A stretch of 64,000 nt of DNA from Amycolatopsis anabasis (GTDB lineage: Bacteria > Actinomycetota > Actinomycetes > Mycobacteriales > Pseudonocardiaceae). Shown here one piece after another: positions 17,407 to 26,064 of the stretch. Location: NCBI RefSeq assembly GCF_009765355.1, contig NZ_VTHK01000024.1, positions 83,807 through 147,806 on the forward strand. The letters are read 5' to 3'. The first letter of the stretch is position 1, and the number at the start of each line of letters is the position of its first letter. The position numbers and the translations under genes are program-made. The notes below the pieces were generated by a model. It worked only from the letters and a program-made list of their open reading frames with translations. It had not been told where the DNA came from and did not search any database.

Positions 17407-17871
17407 GTGGTGGCGACCGAACCGCAGGCCGGCGCGACAACGGCTTCCCCGGGCCTCTTCGCGCAGCTCATCCGTTTCGGGCTCATCGGCGGCTTCTGCG
17501 CGCTCGTCGATTTCGGCTCCTACCAGGCATTGCGCGCCCTCGGCATGGACGCGACGCCGTGGGTCGACATCGCCCGGGCGATCAGTTTCATCATCGGCAC
17601 CACGACCGCGTACTTCCTGAATCGCAAGTTCACCTTCTCCGCCGGGCGCAAGTCCGGGATGGGACAGATCGGCGCCTTCATCCTGCTCTACGGCGTGACG
17701 TTCTTCGTCGCGGTCGGCGTGAACCGCTGGATGTTGCACCTGCTGCCGGAGTCCTCCTGGAAGGCCAGCCTGGCTTGGGTGATCTCGCAGGCAACCGCGA
17801 CGTGCATCAATTTCGTGATGCTCAAGTGGGTCGTGTTTCGCGATACGCCGCGTACCGAACAAACCGCGTGA
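17407..17871 (+). CDS. GtrA-like four-helix membrane protein (Rv3789-like)
   Basis: A 154-residue GtrA-family protein with four hydrophobic segments. Characteristic blocks are FGLIGGFCALVDFGSYQAL, a TTTAYFLNRKFTF motif near residues 70-82, and NFVMLKWVVFRDT at the end. GtrA proteins take part in moving or anchoring polyprenyl-linked sugars. Rv3789, next to dprE1 in M. tuberculosis, has been discussed as a DPA flippase or an AftA anchor. Its position divergent to dprE1 supports the same role here. Start is GTG 80 bp before glfT2, probably co-transcribed with it. Confidence 0.88.
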   Translation: MVATEPQAGATTASPGLFAQLIRFGLIGGFCALVDFGSYQALRALGMDATPWVDIARAISFIIGTTTAYFLNRKFTFSAGRKSGMGQIGAFILLYGVTFFVAVGVNRWMLHLLPESSWKASLAWVISQATATCINFVMLKWVVFRDTPRTEQTA

Positions 17872-17950
17872 CCGGCTGTGAAGCCTTCTCGGATCGAACC
17901 TGTACCTTGGCTTGTGCGTGATGATTGTCCCTTGGGAGGACTGAGTATTA

Positions 17951-19906
17951 ATGCCCGGTAAAACAGCGACCGGATCGGCCGCGGTGGCCAAGGCAGCGCC
18001 CCAGACGAACGGCAGCCACGCGAGCGCCCGGACCGAGGAGCAGACCACGTTCTCCGAACGCACCCCGCAGGGCCGCCTGCTCGCCCAGCGCGGGCTGTAC
18101 TCGGGCCCGTCCCCGAAGGTGACCAAGGACCTCTACGCCGAGGTGCTCTTCGGCGTGGTCACCCGCCGCCGGGACAGCATCACCCTCGAAGAGTCGGCGA
18201 GCGTGTCCGGCAACACCTACTTCGGCCGGTTCCCGGCCAGTTACTGGCAGCGCTGGACGACCGCCGGCTCGGTCACCGTGGAAGCCGTGGTCACCGGCTC
18301 CGGTCACCTCTCGGTCGGTGCGTCCGATGTGGAGGGTGAGCCGCGAGTCGTTGCGGCACAGGAGATCGCGGGCGCCGAGCAGGAACTGGTCACGCTCGAA
18401 GCCAAGATCGACAAGTTCTACGACGGCGGCGCGCTGTGGCTGGACTTCGAGACCGAGGCCGCGCAGACGCTGACCGTCGAGCGGGTGCGCTGGACCGTCG
18501 ACGCGCCGGAGAAGATCCGGCCGACCGCGGTGACCATCTGCACGATGAACCGCGCCGACGACTGCCTGTCCAACCTGGAAGCCCTCGCCGGTGACCTGTC
18601 CTCGCTGGAGACCCTGGACGCGATCTACGTCGCCGACCAGGGCACCGACCGGGTCGACTCGCGCGCCGGGTTCGCCCAGGTGGCCGCCGACCTCGGCGAC
18701 AAGCTGCGGTACATCACCCAGCCGAACCTCGGCGGCGCCGGCGGCTTCACCCGCGGCCTGTACGAGGTGGCCGGGCACACCGAGACCGAGCACGCGAACG
18801 TCCTGTTCATGGACGACGACGTGCTGCTGGAGCCGGACCTGGTGATCCGGCTGACCGCGTTCTCCAACAAGGCCGCGAACCCGATCATCGTCGGCGGCCA
18901 GATGCTCAACCTGCTGCACCCGCACCAGCTGCACGTGGGCGCCGAGTACGCGCGGCTGAACACGCTCGAGCCCGGTCAGCCGGTCGAGCACAGCCTGGAG
19001 ACCGCCGATCTGCTCGGCATCGACGAGGAGACCCTCAAGCCGAACCGCCAGGAGCGCCGCCTCGACGCCGGGTACAACGGCTGGTGGTCGTGCCTGATCC
19101 CGTACGAGGTGGTCAAGGAGATCGGCTACCCGCTGCCGTTCTTCTTCCAGTGGGACGACGCCGAGTACAGCTACCGCGCGCGGGCGCACGGTTTCCCGAC
19201 CGTGACGCTGCCCGGCGCCGGTGTCTGGCACGCGGACTTCCACTGGAAGGACTGGGACGAGTGGCACCGGTACTTCAACCTGCGCAACTCGATCATCACC
19301 GCGGCCCTGCACAGCCCGTTCAACCTGAACCTGCTGTCCCGGGTGCTGCTGGCCCAGGTCGTCCGGTACCTGCTCGGCATGCAGTACGGCCTGACGCACA
19401 CCCTGATCAAGGCCGTCGAGGACTTCCTGGAGGGCCCGGAGATCCTGGCCGACGGCGGGGTCGCCGCGATGAAGGAGATCCGCGAGATCCGGGCGCGGTA
19501 CCCGGAGACCAAGCGGCACCCGGCCACCGACGTGCCCGGTATCGCCTCCAACGACATCGGCATCATCAACGCCGCGCCGCGGCCCAGCATGCAGCGGGTC
19601 ATCCTGCTCAAGCGGATCCTCGACCGGGTCCTCGGCCGGCACCGCTTCGCGCTCGGCGCGGTGCCGAACGACGAGGCGAGCTGGTGGCACGTCTCGCTGT
19701 TCGAGACCGCCGTGGTCACCGACGCCTCGCAGGAGGGCGTGCGGGTCCGCAAGTACGACCGGGAGCGCATGTTCAGCCTGGCCCGGCGCGCCGCCAAGGT
19801 GATCAACCGGCTGCGCAAGGAGGGCCACGCCGTCCAGGCGCAGTACAAGCGGGCCCTGCCCGAGCTGACCAGCCGTGAGAACTGGAAGCGCCTGTACCGC
19901 CTCTAA
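17951..19906 (+). CDS. glfT2: Galactofuranosyltransferase GlfT2 (bifunctional galactan polymerase)
   Basis: GlfT2 extends galactan with alternating beta-1,5 and beta-1,6 galactofuranose from UDP-Galf. The 651-residue GT2 protein keeps an N-terminal beta-sandwich (about 35-185) and a GT-A core with TICTMNR. The metal-binding FMDDDV motif has Asp288-Asp289-Asp290, WDDAEYS has Asp402-Asp403, and VWHADFHW has His427. A helical C-terminal region follows, as in Rv3808c. The N-terminal 30 residues are a low-complexity extension. GGGAGGAC lies about 10 nt before the ATG. A small CTGAAA/TTTCAG stem follows the stop. Confidence 0.96.
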   Translation: MPGKTATGSAAVAKAAPQTNGSHASARTEEQTTFSERTPQGRLLAQRGLYSGPSPKVTKDLYAEVLFGVVTRRRDSITLEESASVSGNTYFGRFPASYWQRWTTAGSVTVEAVVTGSGHLSVGASDVEGEPRVVAAQEIAGAEQELVTLEAKIDKFYDGGALWLDFETEAAQTLTVERVRWTVDAPEKIRPTAVTICTMNRADDCLSNLEALAGDLSSLETLDAIYVADQGTDRVDSRAGFAQVAADLGDKLRYITQPNLGGAGGFTRGLYEVAGHTETEHANVLFMDDDVLLEPDLVIRLTAFSNKAANPIIVGGQMLNLLHPHQLHVGAEYARLNTLEPGQPVEHSLETADLLGIDEETLKPNRQERRLDAGYNGWWSCLIPYEVVKEIGYPLPFFFQWDDAEYSYRARAHGFPTVTLPGAGVWHADFHWKDWDEWHRYFNLRNSIITAALHSPFNLNLLSRVLLAQVVRYLLGMQYGLTHTLIKAVEDFLEGPEILADGGVAAMKEIREIRARYPETKRHPATDVPGIASNDIGIINAAPRPSMQRVILLKRILDRVLGRHRFALGAVPNDEASWWHVSLFETAVVTDASQEGVRVRKYDRERMFSLARRAAKVINRLRKEGHAVQAQYKRALPELTSRENWKRLYRL

Positions 19907-19933
19907 CTGAAATCCGTTTTCAGTAAGCCGGAA

Positions 19934-19949
19934 TTAGGGTAGCCTAACC
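19934..19949. promoter_or_regulatory. IdeR/DtxR-type iron box over a start codon
   Basis: TTAGGGTAGCCTAACC matches the actinobacterial iron-box pattern (TTAGGTTAGSCTAACC) except for one base. It contains TAGCCT (19940-19945), the -10-like hexamer 7 nt before the ATG at 19953. Iron-loaded IdeR bound here would block transcription. Confidence 0.7.
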
Positions 19950-19952
19950 GGC

Positions 19953-20990
19953 ATGACCGACATGCTGGGGAAGGCGACCCGGATCGCCGACGAGGTTTTC
20001 TTTCCGGCCGCGGGCGAAGTGGACGAGCGGGGCGAGATCCCGCCCGGCCACTTCGACCTGCTGGCCGACGAGGGTTTCTACGGTTTGGCCGCGCCGCCGG
20101 AACACGGCGGCCCGGGGTTGGAGTTCGGCGAAATCGTCGCCGCGCTGGAGGCGTTCGCCGGGGGCTGCCTGGCCACGACGTTCACCTGGATCCAGCACCA
20201 CGGCGTGGTGAACGGCCTGGTCGCGTCCGAGAACGCCGAACTGCGCGAACGGCACCTCGCCGACGCCGTGCGCGGCCGGTTGCGCGGCGGGGTGGCCTTC
20301 GCGGGCGCGATCCCGCATCCGCCCCGGCTGTGGGCCAAGCGCGCGGACGGCGGCTACCTGATCGACGGCGAGGCGCCGTTCGTCAGCGGCTGGGGCCTGG
20401 TCGACGTGCTGCAGATCTCGGCACGCGACGCGGCCACGGTCGACGCCGAGGGCCGGGGCGGGGTGATCGTCAGCGGCCTGATCGACGCGAACGCGGGCGA
20501 GTCGCTGACCGCCGAGCCGCTGCGCCTGGTCGCCGCGCAGGGCACGAACACCGTGCGCCTGCACTTCACCGGCTACTTCCTGCCCGACGACCGGATCACC
20601 ACCCGGGTCACCCACGCGGACTTCGTCGCCACCAGCACGATCGGCTCCCGGCTCAACGGCTGCGTGGCGCTCGGCCTCGCCGGGCGGGCCGCCCGGCTGA
20701 TCGCCGACGCCGGGAAACCCGAGGTCGCCGACCGGCTGCGGGCCGAACAGGACCAGGTGCGCGCCCGGCTGGACGCCGGGCTCGCCGATCCGGCGGCCCT
20801 GCCCGCCGCCCGGGCGGCCGCGTCCGAACTGGCGTTCCGGGCGACCGGTGCGCTGGTCACCACGGTCGGCAGCGGTGCGGTCCTCGGCGGGCACACCGCC
20901 GAGCGGCTCGTGCGCGAGGCGACCTTCACCCTGGTCGCGGCGAGCCGCCCGGAGGTCAAGGCGGGCCTGCTGGGGCTGCTCGCGCCCTAA
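19953..20990 (+). CDS. Acyl-CoA dehydrogenase-like protein, predicted iron-repressed
   Basis: The 345-residue protein has the ACAD N-terminal helical domain (FDLLADEGFYGLAAPPEHGG). The middle beta domain has the GGVAFAGAIPHPP and FVSGWGLVDVLQIS strands that cradle FAD. The C-terminal helical part has AFRATGALVTTVGSGAVLGGHTAERLVREA. I cannot point to a catalytic Glu in the usual position, so it may have a non-standard base or be a divergent member. The iron box over its promoter suggests use in siderophore or other low-iron lipid metabolism; MbtN of the mycobactin pathway is a known acyl dehydrogenase of that kind. No siderophore genes flank it. Confidence 0.75.
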   Translation: MTDMLGKATRIADEVFFPAAGEVDERGEIPPGHFDLLADEGFYGLAAPPEHGGPGLEFGEIVAALEAFAGGCLATTFTWIQHHGVVNGLVASENAELRERHLADAVRGRLRGGVAFAGAIPHPPRLWAKRADGGYLIDGEAPFVSGWGLVDVLQISARDAATVDAEGRGGVIVSGLIDANAGESLTAEPLRLVAAQGTNTVRLHFTGYFLPDDRITTRVTHADFVATSTIGSRLNGCVALGLAGRAARLIADAGKPEVADRLRAEQDQVRARLDAGLADPAALPAARAAASELAFRATGALVTTVGSGAVLGGHTAERLVREATFTLVAASRPEVKAGLLGLLAP

Positions 20991-21229
20991 TGCAGGCCGA
21001 AGACCTTGCTCTTGCGTTGCAGATCGTCGACGTAGGCGACCGCCACCTGGGCGAAGTTCACGGTCACCTCGGCGCCCTCCTTGGTGCGGAAGGTTTCCAC
21101 CGAACCGGCCTTGAGGAACTTGGCGAGCTTGCTTTCGAGATCGGTTTCCTCCTCGGTGGGCAGCGCGAACACCAGGGGTTCGCCACCGGCGGCTAGATGC
21201 AGGATGAGTGCGGGTTTCGTATCGGCCAT
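20987..21229 (-). CDS. Small acidic conserved-looking protein, function unknown
   Basis: An 80-residue protein with an alternating hydrophobic pattern (PALILHLAAGGEPLVFALP), an acidic helix (EETDLESKLAKFLKAG), then FRTKEGAEVTVNFAQVAVAYVDDL. It looks like a compact alpha/beta domain resembling small LSm- or DUF3107-like proteins, which is only a visual impression. It overlaps the end of the acyl-CoA dehydrogenase-like gene by 4 nt and faces away from the EspG gene. Codon pattern is typical of the region, so I think it is real. Confidence 0.65.
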   Translation of the reverse strand: MADTKPALILHLAAGGEPLVFALPTEEETDLESKLAKFLKAGSVETFRTKEGAEVTVNFAQVAVAYVDDLQRKSKVFGLH

Positions 21230-21377
21230 GGCATCCAGAACAGCAGTGGCCGATCATGCGCGGCAAGCGCTTTCGCTGACGGCTGAGCAATAGCGCGCTC
21301 CGGCTGCGGTGGTCGCACGCGGTCGGCTAACGTGACCAGCCGACCGCTGCCGAGCACGCCCAGGGGGATAACCGGTC

Positions 21378-22142
21378 ATGGCCTACTCGTTCTCGCTGTC
21401 GCTGGCGGCCGTGGACATGCTGCTGGAGCAGGCCGGGACCCCGCGTGCGCCGTTCCCGTTCCAGGTGCCGCACATCGGCACCACGCACGACCAGCGGGCC
21501 CAGGTGCGTGAGGCGGTCTTCGACGACCTCCGGACCCGGGGCCTGATGCGCGGGCAGCACCTCGAGGACGACGTCGACCTCGCGCTGCGGACGTTCGCCC
21601 GGTCCCCGATCGCGATCACCGCGGCGGCGCAGCTGGAGAGCGACGGGAAGCGGTTGTTCGCACGGGCGTGCTCGGACGGCCAGTACGCCGTGGTCGTGCG
21701 GCAGGACGAGAACCTGCTGGTGTTCGAGGAGGCCCGCCCGACCGGGATCGTCCCGGCGATCGTCGACCTGCTTCCGCTGACCCCGGCGGCGCCCGGCCAG
21801 TCGGTGACCATCGCGCAACCGGCCGCCCAGCCCGTCCGCGGGCCGCGTTCCGACGAGGGTTACGACCCGTTCGCCGGGGTCGCCGCGCCGCGGTCGCACG
21901 GCGGCGGTCAGCTGCGGATGGTGGAACGGATCTTCGAGAAGCCCAAGAAGCGGGTCGGCCAGTTCACCGTGTTCGTGCCGGGCGCGATGCTGGACCCGAC
22001 GGCGTGGTTCGACACCGAGGACGGCCGGTACTTCATGACGCTGCGCGAAGCGCCGGACGGGCAGACCTGGATCACCTACGCCCCGGCGGACAACGCGCGG
22101 ATCGCCCAGCACCTGTATGCCCAGCTCGAAGGCCATCTGTAA
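21378..22142 (+). CDS. EspG-family ESX secretion-associated chaperone
   Basis: A 254-residue EspG-like protein. EspG binds PE/PPE-type heterodimers in the cytosol and delivers them to a type VII (ESX) system. Family-like features include the N-terminal LSLAAVDMLLEQAG helix, the central FARACSDGQYAVVVRQDENLLVFEEARP beta sheet, and the C-terminal WFDTEDGRYFMTLREAPDGQTWITYAP strand pair. The PE-like and PPE-like genes start 140 bp downstream, which fits its role. An Amycolatopsis-type GGGGGAT sits shortly before the ATG. Confidence 0.85.
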   Translation: MAYSFSLSLAAVDMLLEQAGTPRAPFPFQVPHIGTTHDQRAQVREAVFDDLRTRGLMRGQHLEDDVDLALRTFARSPIAITAAAQLESDGKRLFARACSDGQYAVVVRQDENLLVFEEARPTGIVPAIVDLLPLTPAAPGQSVTIAQPAAQPVRGPRSDEGYDPFAGVAAPRSHGGGQLRMVERIFEKPKKRVGQFTVFVPGAMLDPTAWFDTEDGRYFMTLREAPDGQTWITYAPADNARIAQHLYAQLEGHL

Positions 22143-22282
22143 GCCGTCCATTCGCGAACGGAACCGTTCGCCGTCCGGGTGCGTCGCAGTGCTGGATGGC
22201 CGGGCGAAACGCGCCTTGTGCGCGGTGCCCGGCTAGTAGACTTCCCGGCAGCAGACGTATCGGCTAAGGATGTGGGGCTGCG

Positions 22283-22744
22283 ATGGCAGATCCGGATGCC
22301 CAGGGCTCGGGGTTCATGGCTTCGGTGGGCGCGGCGGTCGGCGCCGCGGTGGGCGGCGTGCTGAGCAAGCAGGCCATCGAGGCCACCAAGACCGAGGCGC
22401 GCAAGCTCACCGACTCGGCCCGTTCGGGCGGGTTCGCGATCAGCGAGCAGGGCGCCGACGAGTACATCCGGGTGTTCCGCGAGTTCGAGGACGCCCTGGA
22501 CTCGGTGAAGCGCAAGCTGGACACCGCCGGTCAGGAGCCCAAGCTCGGCGGCAGCAACTACGCGACGCTGATCTCCGACCGCACCCGGCTGATGGCCAGC
22601 GGCGACGAGCAGTCCTACGAGACGCAGCTGACCTCGCTCGGCGAGATCGTGCGGCAGGCCCGCGAGGCCTTCGAGCTGGCCAAGAAGCAGTATTCCCGGA
22701 TCGACGGCGAAGGTGTGCAGACCTTCGGCGGAGTGCGGGCCTGA
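22283..22744 (+). CDS. PE-like ESX substrate partner protein
   Basis: The 153-residue protein has a small-residue-rich N-terminal stretch (ASVGAAVGAAVGGVLS). Two long amphipathic helices follow at about 50-85 and 100-140, with ADEYIRVFREFEDALDSVKRKL and EIVRQAREAFELAKKQYSRI. This helical hairpin resembles PE/EspA-type partners and pairs naturally with the PPE-like protein immediately downstream (13-bp gap). The conserved ESX export signal YxxxD/E is not obvious. Assignment rests partly on gene context. Confidence 0.65.
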   Translation: MADPDAQGSGFMASVGAAVGAAVGGVLSKQAIEATKTEARKLTDSARSGGFAISEQGADEYIRVFREFEDALDSVKRKLDTAGQEPKLGGSNYATLISDRTRLMASGDEQSYETQLTSLGEIVRQAREAFELAKKQYSRIDGEGVQTFGGVRA

Positions 22745-22757
22745 GGGGGAACGAGCC

Positions 22758-24281
22758 ATGGGTAATCCTTACGAGAGCGACCGGCAGCCCGATGCGAGCT
22801 ATGCGGCGCGGTACCGCCAGCCGGACAACCCGTACGCCGGTTCGAGCGGGCCGTACGTCTCCCGGGACGAGGCGCTCAAGCAGCAGCTGATCGCGGAGGG
22901 CTACGACCCGACCACGGACAGCTTCTGGGACCTGTTCAGCAACCTCAAGGCCCGCGCGGTCGGCACCGCCAAGGCCAATGAGCAGGCCGCCAAGGAGGCG
23001 CAGCAGCTCGGCAAGCACGCCGAATACCGCGACGGCCTGTCGCCGTCGAACGCCGACTACCAGGGCTACGACCACGCCAAGCTCAAGGAGATGGTCTCGA
23101 CCATCAACACCGAGCAGGTCACCAGCGTGTCCAGCGCGTGGACCGATCTGGCCAACGCCATGGCGACCTTCGGCCAGAACCTCGGCCAGGCGGCCACCAA
23201 GTCCGGCGCCACCTGGAAGGGCGACGCGGCGGAGTCCGCGTACAACTTCGTTTCCGGGCTGAGCAAGTGGAGCGACGACAGCGGGAAGACCGCCCAGCTG
23301 GCGGCGGACCGCGTGTACAGCCAGTCGCAGGCCGCCCAGCAGGCGAAGAACGCCATGCCGGAGGAGGTCAAGTTCAACTGGGACGACGAGATGAAGAAGT
23401 GGGCCACCGCGGGCCCCTTCGACTTCGGCTCCTCGGTGAAGCAGTCCTTCGAGACCTACCAGGCGAGCAACAAGGCGCATGACGAGGCCGTCGGCGTGAT
23501 GGCCGCCTACGACAAGGGCCTCTACGAGGCGTCGCACCAGCAGCCGGTGTTCAGCCCGCCGCCGAAGTTCGAGAGCGGCGGCGGCTCGCACCACATCAGC
23601 GGCCGGGTCGACGGCTCGATCGACCCGGGCAACGGCAACACCAACTCGTCCGGCTACACCGGCACCAACCTGGGCTCCGGCAACCCGGGCGGCGGCAGTC
23701 AGGGCGGCAGCCCGAATCTCGGGGGCGGCGGCGGCAGCTACCCGCCCACCCCGACGCCGGCCCCGCTGCCCCCGGTCGGCGGCGGCCCGCGGACCGGTTC
23801 GGGCAGCATCCCGATCGGCGCCGGTCGCACCGCGCCGACCGGCTACAAACCGTCGAACCTGCCCACGTCCTCGTCCAACCCGAACCACAACCCCGGCCTC
23901 ACCGGGATGGGCCCGATGCCGATGGGCATGGCCGGTGGCTTCGGCGCCGGGCTCGACGGCAACGAGTACAACAGCAAGGTCGGCCGCGGCGGCGGTTTCG
24001 GCCCCGGTGGCAGCGGCGGTGGTTCCGCGGCCGCCGGTGGCGCGTCCGGCGCGGCCAAACCGGGCGGGGTCGGCGCGGCCGAGGCCGCGGCGGGCCGGGG
24101 CATCGGCGCCGCGGGCGCGGCCGGTAAGGGCGGCCCCGCCGGGATGGGCGGAATGGGTGCCGGGCGCGGCAAGGGCGAGGAGGACGCCGAGCACCAGCGG
24201 CCCTCGTTCCTGCTGGAAGGCGATCCGGACGAGGTGTTCGGCACCGACCAGCGCACCGCGCCGCCGGTCATCGGCGAGTAA
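22758..24281 (+). CDS. PPE-like ESX-secreted protein with long Gly/Pro-rich tail
   Basis: The 507-residue protein has a helical domain (about 30-260) with a TWKGDAAE motif near residue 155, equivalent to the WxG turn of PPE/WXG proteins. Beyond residue 260 it is a low-complexity Gly/Ser/Pro/Ala region of about 200 residues with Gly-Met repeats. It ends in a short conserved-looking acidic tail, RPSFLLEGDPDEVFGTDQRT. Such tails are seen on ESX substrates of Pseudonocardiales. The ATG at 22758 follows GAGGGGGAACGAG. A strong terminator follows, so EspG, the PE-like protein and this gene form the whole unit. Confidence 0.78.
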   Translation: MGNPYESDRQPDASYAARYRQPDNPYAGSSGPYVSRDEALKQQLIAEGYDPTTDSFWDLFSNLKARAVGTAKANEQAAKEAQQLGKHAEYRDGLSPSNADYQGYDHAKLKEMVSTINTEQVTSVSSAWTDLANAMATFGQNLGQAATKSGATWKGDAAESAYNFVSGLSKWSDDSGKTAQLAADRVYSQSQAAQQAKNAMPEEVKFNWDDEMKKWATAGPFDFGSSVKQSFETYQASNKAHDEAVGVMAAYDKGLYEASHQQPVFSPPPKFESGGGSHHISGRVDGSIDPGNGNTNSSGYTGTNLGSGNPGGGSQGGSPNLGGGGGSYPPTPTPAPLPPVGGGPRTGSGSIPIGAGRTAPTGYKPSNLPTSSSNPNHNPGLTGMGPMPMGMAGGFGAGLDGNEYNSKVGRGGGFGPGGSGGGSAAAGGASGAAKPGGVGAAEAAAGRGIGAAGAAGKGGPAGMGGMGAGRGKGEEDAEHQRPSFLLEGDPDEVFGTDQRTAPPVIGE

Positions 24282-24295
24282 GGACGAAACGAAGA

Positions 24296-24325
24296 ACGCC
24301 CCGGCTTCGCGGCCGGGGCGTTTTC
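24296..24325. terminator. Bidirectional rho-independent terminator
   Basis: ACGCCCCGGC (24296-24305) pairs with GCCGGGGCGT (24312-24321) and is followed by TTTT; on the other strand the stem is followed by TTCTTCG. It lies between the PPE-like gene and the converging glfT1. Confidence 0.88.
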
Positions 24326-24343
24326 CGTTTCAGCACCGGAAGA

Positions 24344-25252
24344 TCAGTAGCGGAAGAACTTCTCCCGGCGGCCCTGGCGGACCAGGCGCAGCCACTGCAG
24401 GAACGCCTTGGGGTCGCGTTTCACGCCGACGAAGTAGAGGCCGAACCGCAGCACCTCGAGCGCGCCGATCTTGCGCATACCCGGCTGGGAGAGCAGGTAA
24501 CCGCGGTTGCGGTAGGTGTAGTAGCGCTTGACCTCGTTCTCCGGGTCCTGCGCGTGGAACCGGCCGCCGAGCATCGGCTTGAACTCGTCCGAACCGTCCG
24601 GGTGCAGGTAGGTGGCCTTGAGCGAGGTGCCGAACGGCAGACCGGACCGCACCAGCCTGCGGTGCACCTCGACCTCGTCGCCGCGGAAGAACAGCCGCAG
24701 ATCCGGCACCCCGACAACGTCCAAAGTGGACGATCGGAACAGGGCGCCGTTGAACAGCGACGCGATGCCGGGCAGGAAGTCGACGCCGAGTTGGTCCGAC
24801 GAGCGCTTCCAGGTGAGCCCGCGGCGCAGCGGGAACGCCAGCTTCGCCGGGGTGTCGATGTTCGCCACCACCGGGGAGATCTCCGCGAGGTCGCGTTTGA
24901 CCGCCTCGTCCATCAGCACCGCGAGCACGGTCTCGTCGGCGGGGCGGCCGTCGTCGTCGGCGAGCCACACCCAGTCGGCGCCGAGCGACAACGCGTGCAG
25001 CATGCCGAGCGCGAACCCGCCCGCGCCGCCGAGGTTGCGGTGCGAGGGCAGGTAGGTGTGCGGCAGCGGGTACGACTCCACCACGTCCCGGGCCGACTGG
25101 TCGGGCCCGTTGTCCACCACCACGAGGTGGTCGACCGGATGGGTCTGCGCGGCGATGATCTTCAGCGAGTCCGCGAGCAGCTCACGCCGGTGCCGGGTGA
25201 CCACCACGGCCACCACGGCACCCGCACGCAGTTCCCGCGTCTCCGCTGCCAT
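24344..25252 (-). CDS. glfT1: Galactofuranosyltransferase GlfT1
   Basis: GlfT1 adds the first two galactofuranose residues to the decaprenyl-PP-GlcNAc-Rha linker. The 302-residue GT2 protein shows VVVTRHRRELLADSL at the start and VVVDNGPDQS. It also has the NLGGAGGFALGM block shared with GlfT2, and WLADDDGRPADE as the metal-binding motif near residue 110. FRGDEVEVHRRL is the acidic catalytic region. The ATG at 25252 overlaps the Wzt stop by one base. It is the last gene of a four-gene minus-strand operon and equals Rv3782 in position. Confidence 0.93.
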   Translation of the reverse strand: MAAETRELRAGAVVAVVVTRHRRELLADSLKIIAAQTHPVDHLVVVDNGPDQSARDVVESYPLPHTYLPSHRNLGGAGGFALGMLHALSLGADWVWLADDDGRPADETVLAVLMDEAVKRDLAEISPVVANIDTPAKLAFPLRRGLTWKRSSDQLGVDFLPGIASLFNGALFRSSTLDVVGVPDLRLFFRGDEVEVHRRLVRSGLPFGTSLKATYLHPDGSDEFKPMLGGRFHAQDPENEVKRYYTYRNRGYLLSQPGMRKIGALEVLRFGLYFVGVKRDPKAFLQWLRLVRQGRREKFFRY

Positions 25253-26061
25253 CACTCGCCGCCTTTGACCGCCGGTGCCGCCGCGAGCCGTTCGGCCGCC
25301 TCGGGGGTGATGTTCTCGAACGGGTCGTAGCCCTTGTACGCGGTGAGCACCTCGCGGAGCCCGCCGCGCATCTTCATCCGCCCCTCGTCCATCCACACGG
25401 CCGAGGTGCACAGCTCCAACAGTAGGTCGTCCTGGTGCGAAGCGAAGACCAGCAGGCCGGACCGTTTCACCAGATCCACCAGCCGGTCGCGGGCCTTGTT
25501 CAGGAAGGCGGCGTCCACCGCGCCGATTCCCTCGTCCAGCAACAGGATCTCCGGGTCGATCGAGGTGACCACGCCGAGCGCCAGGCGGACCCGCATACCG
25601 GTGGAGTAGGTGCGCAGCGGCATCGACAGGTAGTCGCCGAGTTCGGTGAACTCCGCGATGTCGTCGACCCGCTTCTCCATCTGCTTGCGGGTCATGCCCA
25701 GGTACAGCCCGCGGATCAGGATGTTCTCGTAGCCGGAGATCTCCTGGTCCATGCCGACTCCGAGGTCGAACACCGGCGCCACGCGACCCTCGATCCGGGC
25801 CGCGCCCCGGGTCGGCTCGTAGATTCCCGAAAGCAGGCGCAGCAGGGTCGACTTCCCGGCGCCGTTGTGGCCGACCAGGCCGATCCGGTCGCCGTCGGAA
25901 ACCGAGATGGTGATGTCGTGCAGGGCCTCGATGACCGGGACCTTGCTCTCGGTGCCGATCTTCCCGCCGACCTTGCCGAGGACCTTCTTCTTCAGCGAAC
26001 GGCTCTTCGCGTCGAAGATCGGGAAGTCGACCGAAGCGTTCCAGACGTCAATGCGGACCAT
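25252..26061 (-). CDS. wzt: Galactan ABC exporter ATP-binding subunit (Wzt-like, Rv3781)
   Basis: The 269-residue ATPase powers export of lipid-linked galactan. Walker A is GHNGAGKST near residue 64. The signature is YSTGMRVRLA, Walker B is ILLLDEGIG, and the switch His is in FASHQDD. The LKKKVLGKVGGKIGTESKVPVIEALHDI start is typical of O-antigen/teichoic-acid type exporters. The C-terminal carbohydrate-binding domain found on some Wzt proteins is absent. This implies that chain length is not read by Wzt itself. The gene follows wzm after a 3-bp gap. Confidence 0.93.
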   Translation of the reverse strand: MVRIDVWNASVDFPIFDAKSRSLKKKVLGKVGGKIGTESKVPVIEALHDITISVSDGDRIGLVGHNGAGKSTLLRLLSGIYEPTRGAARIEGRVAPVFDLGVGMDQEISGYENILIRGLYLGMTRKQMEKRVDDIAEFTELGDYLSMPLRTYSTGMRVRLALGVVTSIDPEILLLDEGIGAVDAAFLNKARDRLVDLVKRSGLLVFASHQDDLLLELCTSAVWMDEGRMKMRGGLREVLTAYKGYDPFENITPEAAERLAAAPAVKGGE

Positions 26062-26064
26062 GTG

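Noticed and set aside
19953..20990. Mycolic-acid or siderophore pathway gene cluster
   Set aside because: No polyketide synthase, siderophore NRPS, or mycolyltransferase lies nearby; the iron box alone does not place it in a pathway.
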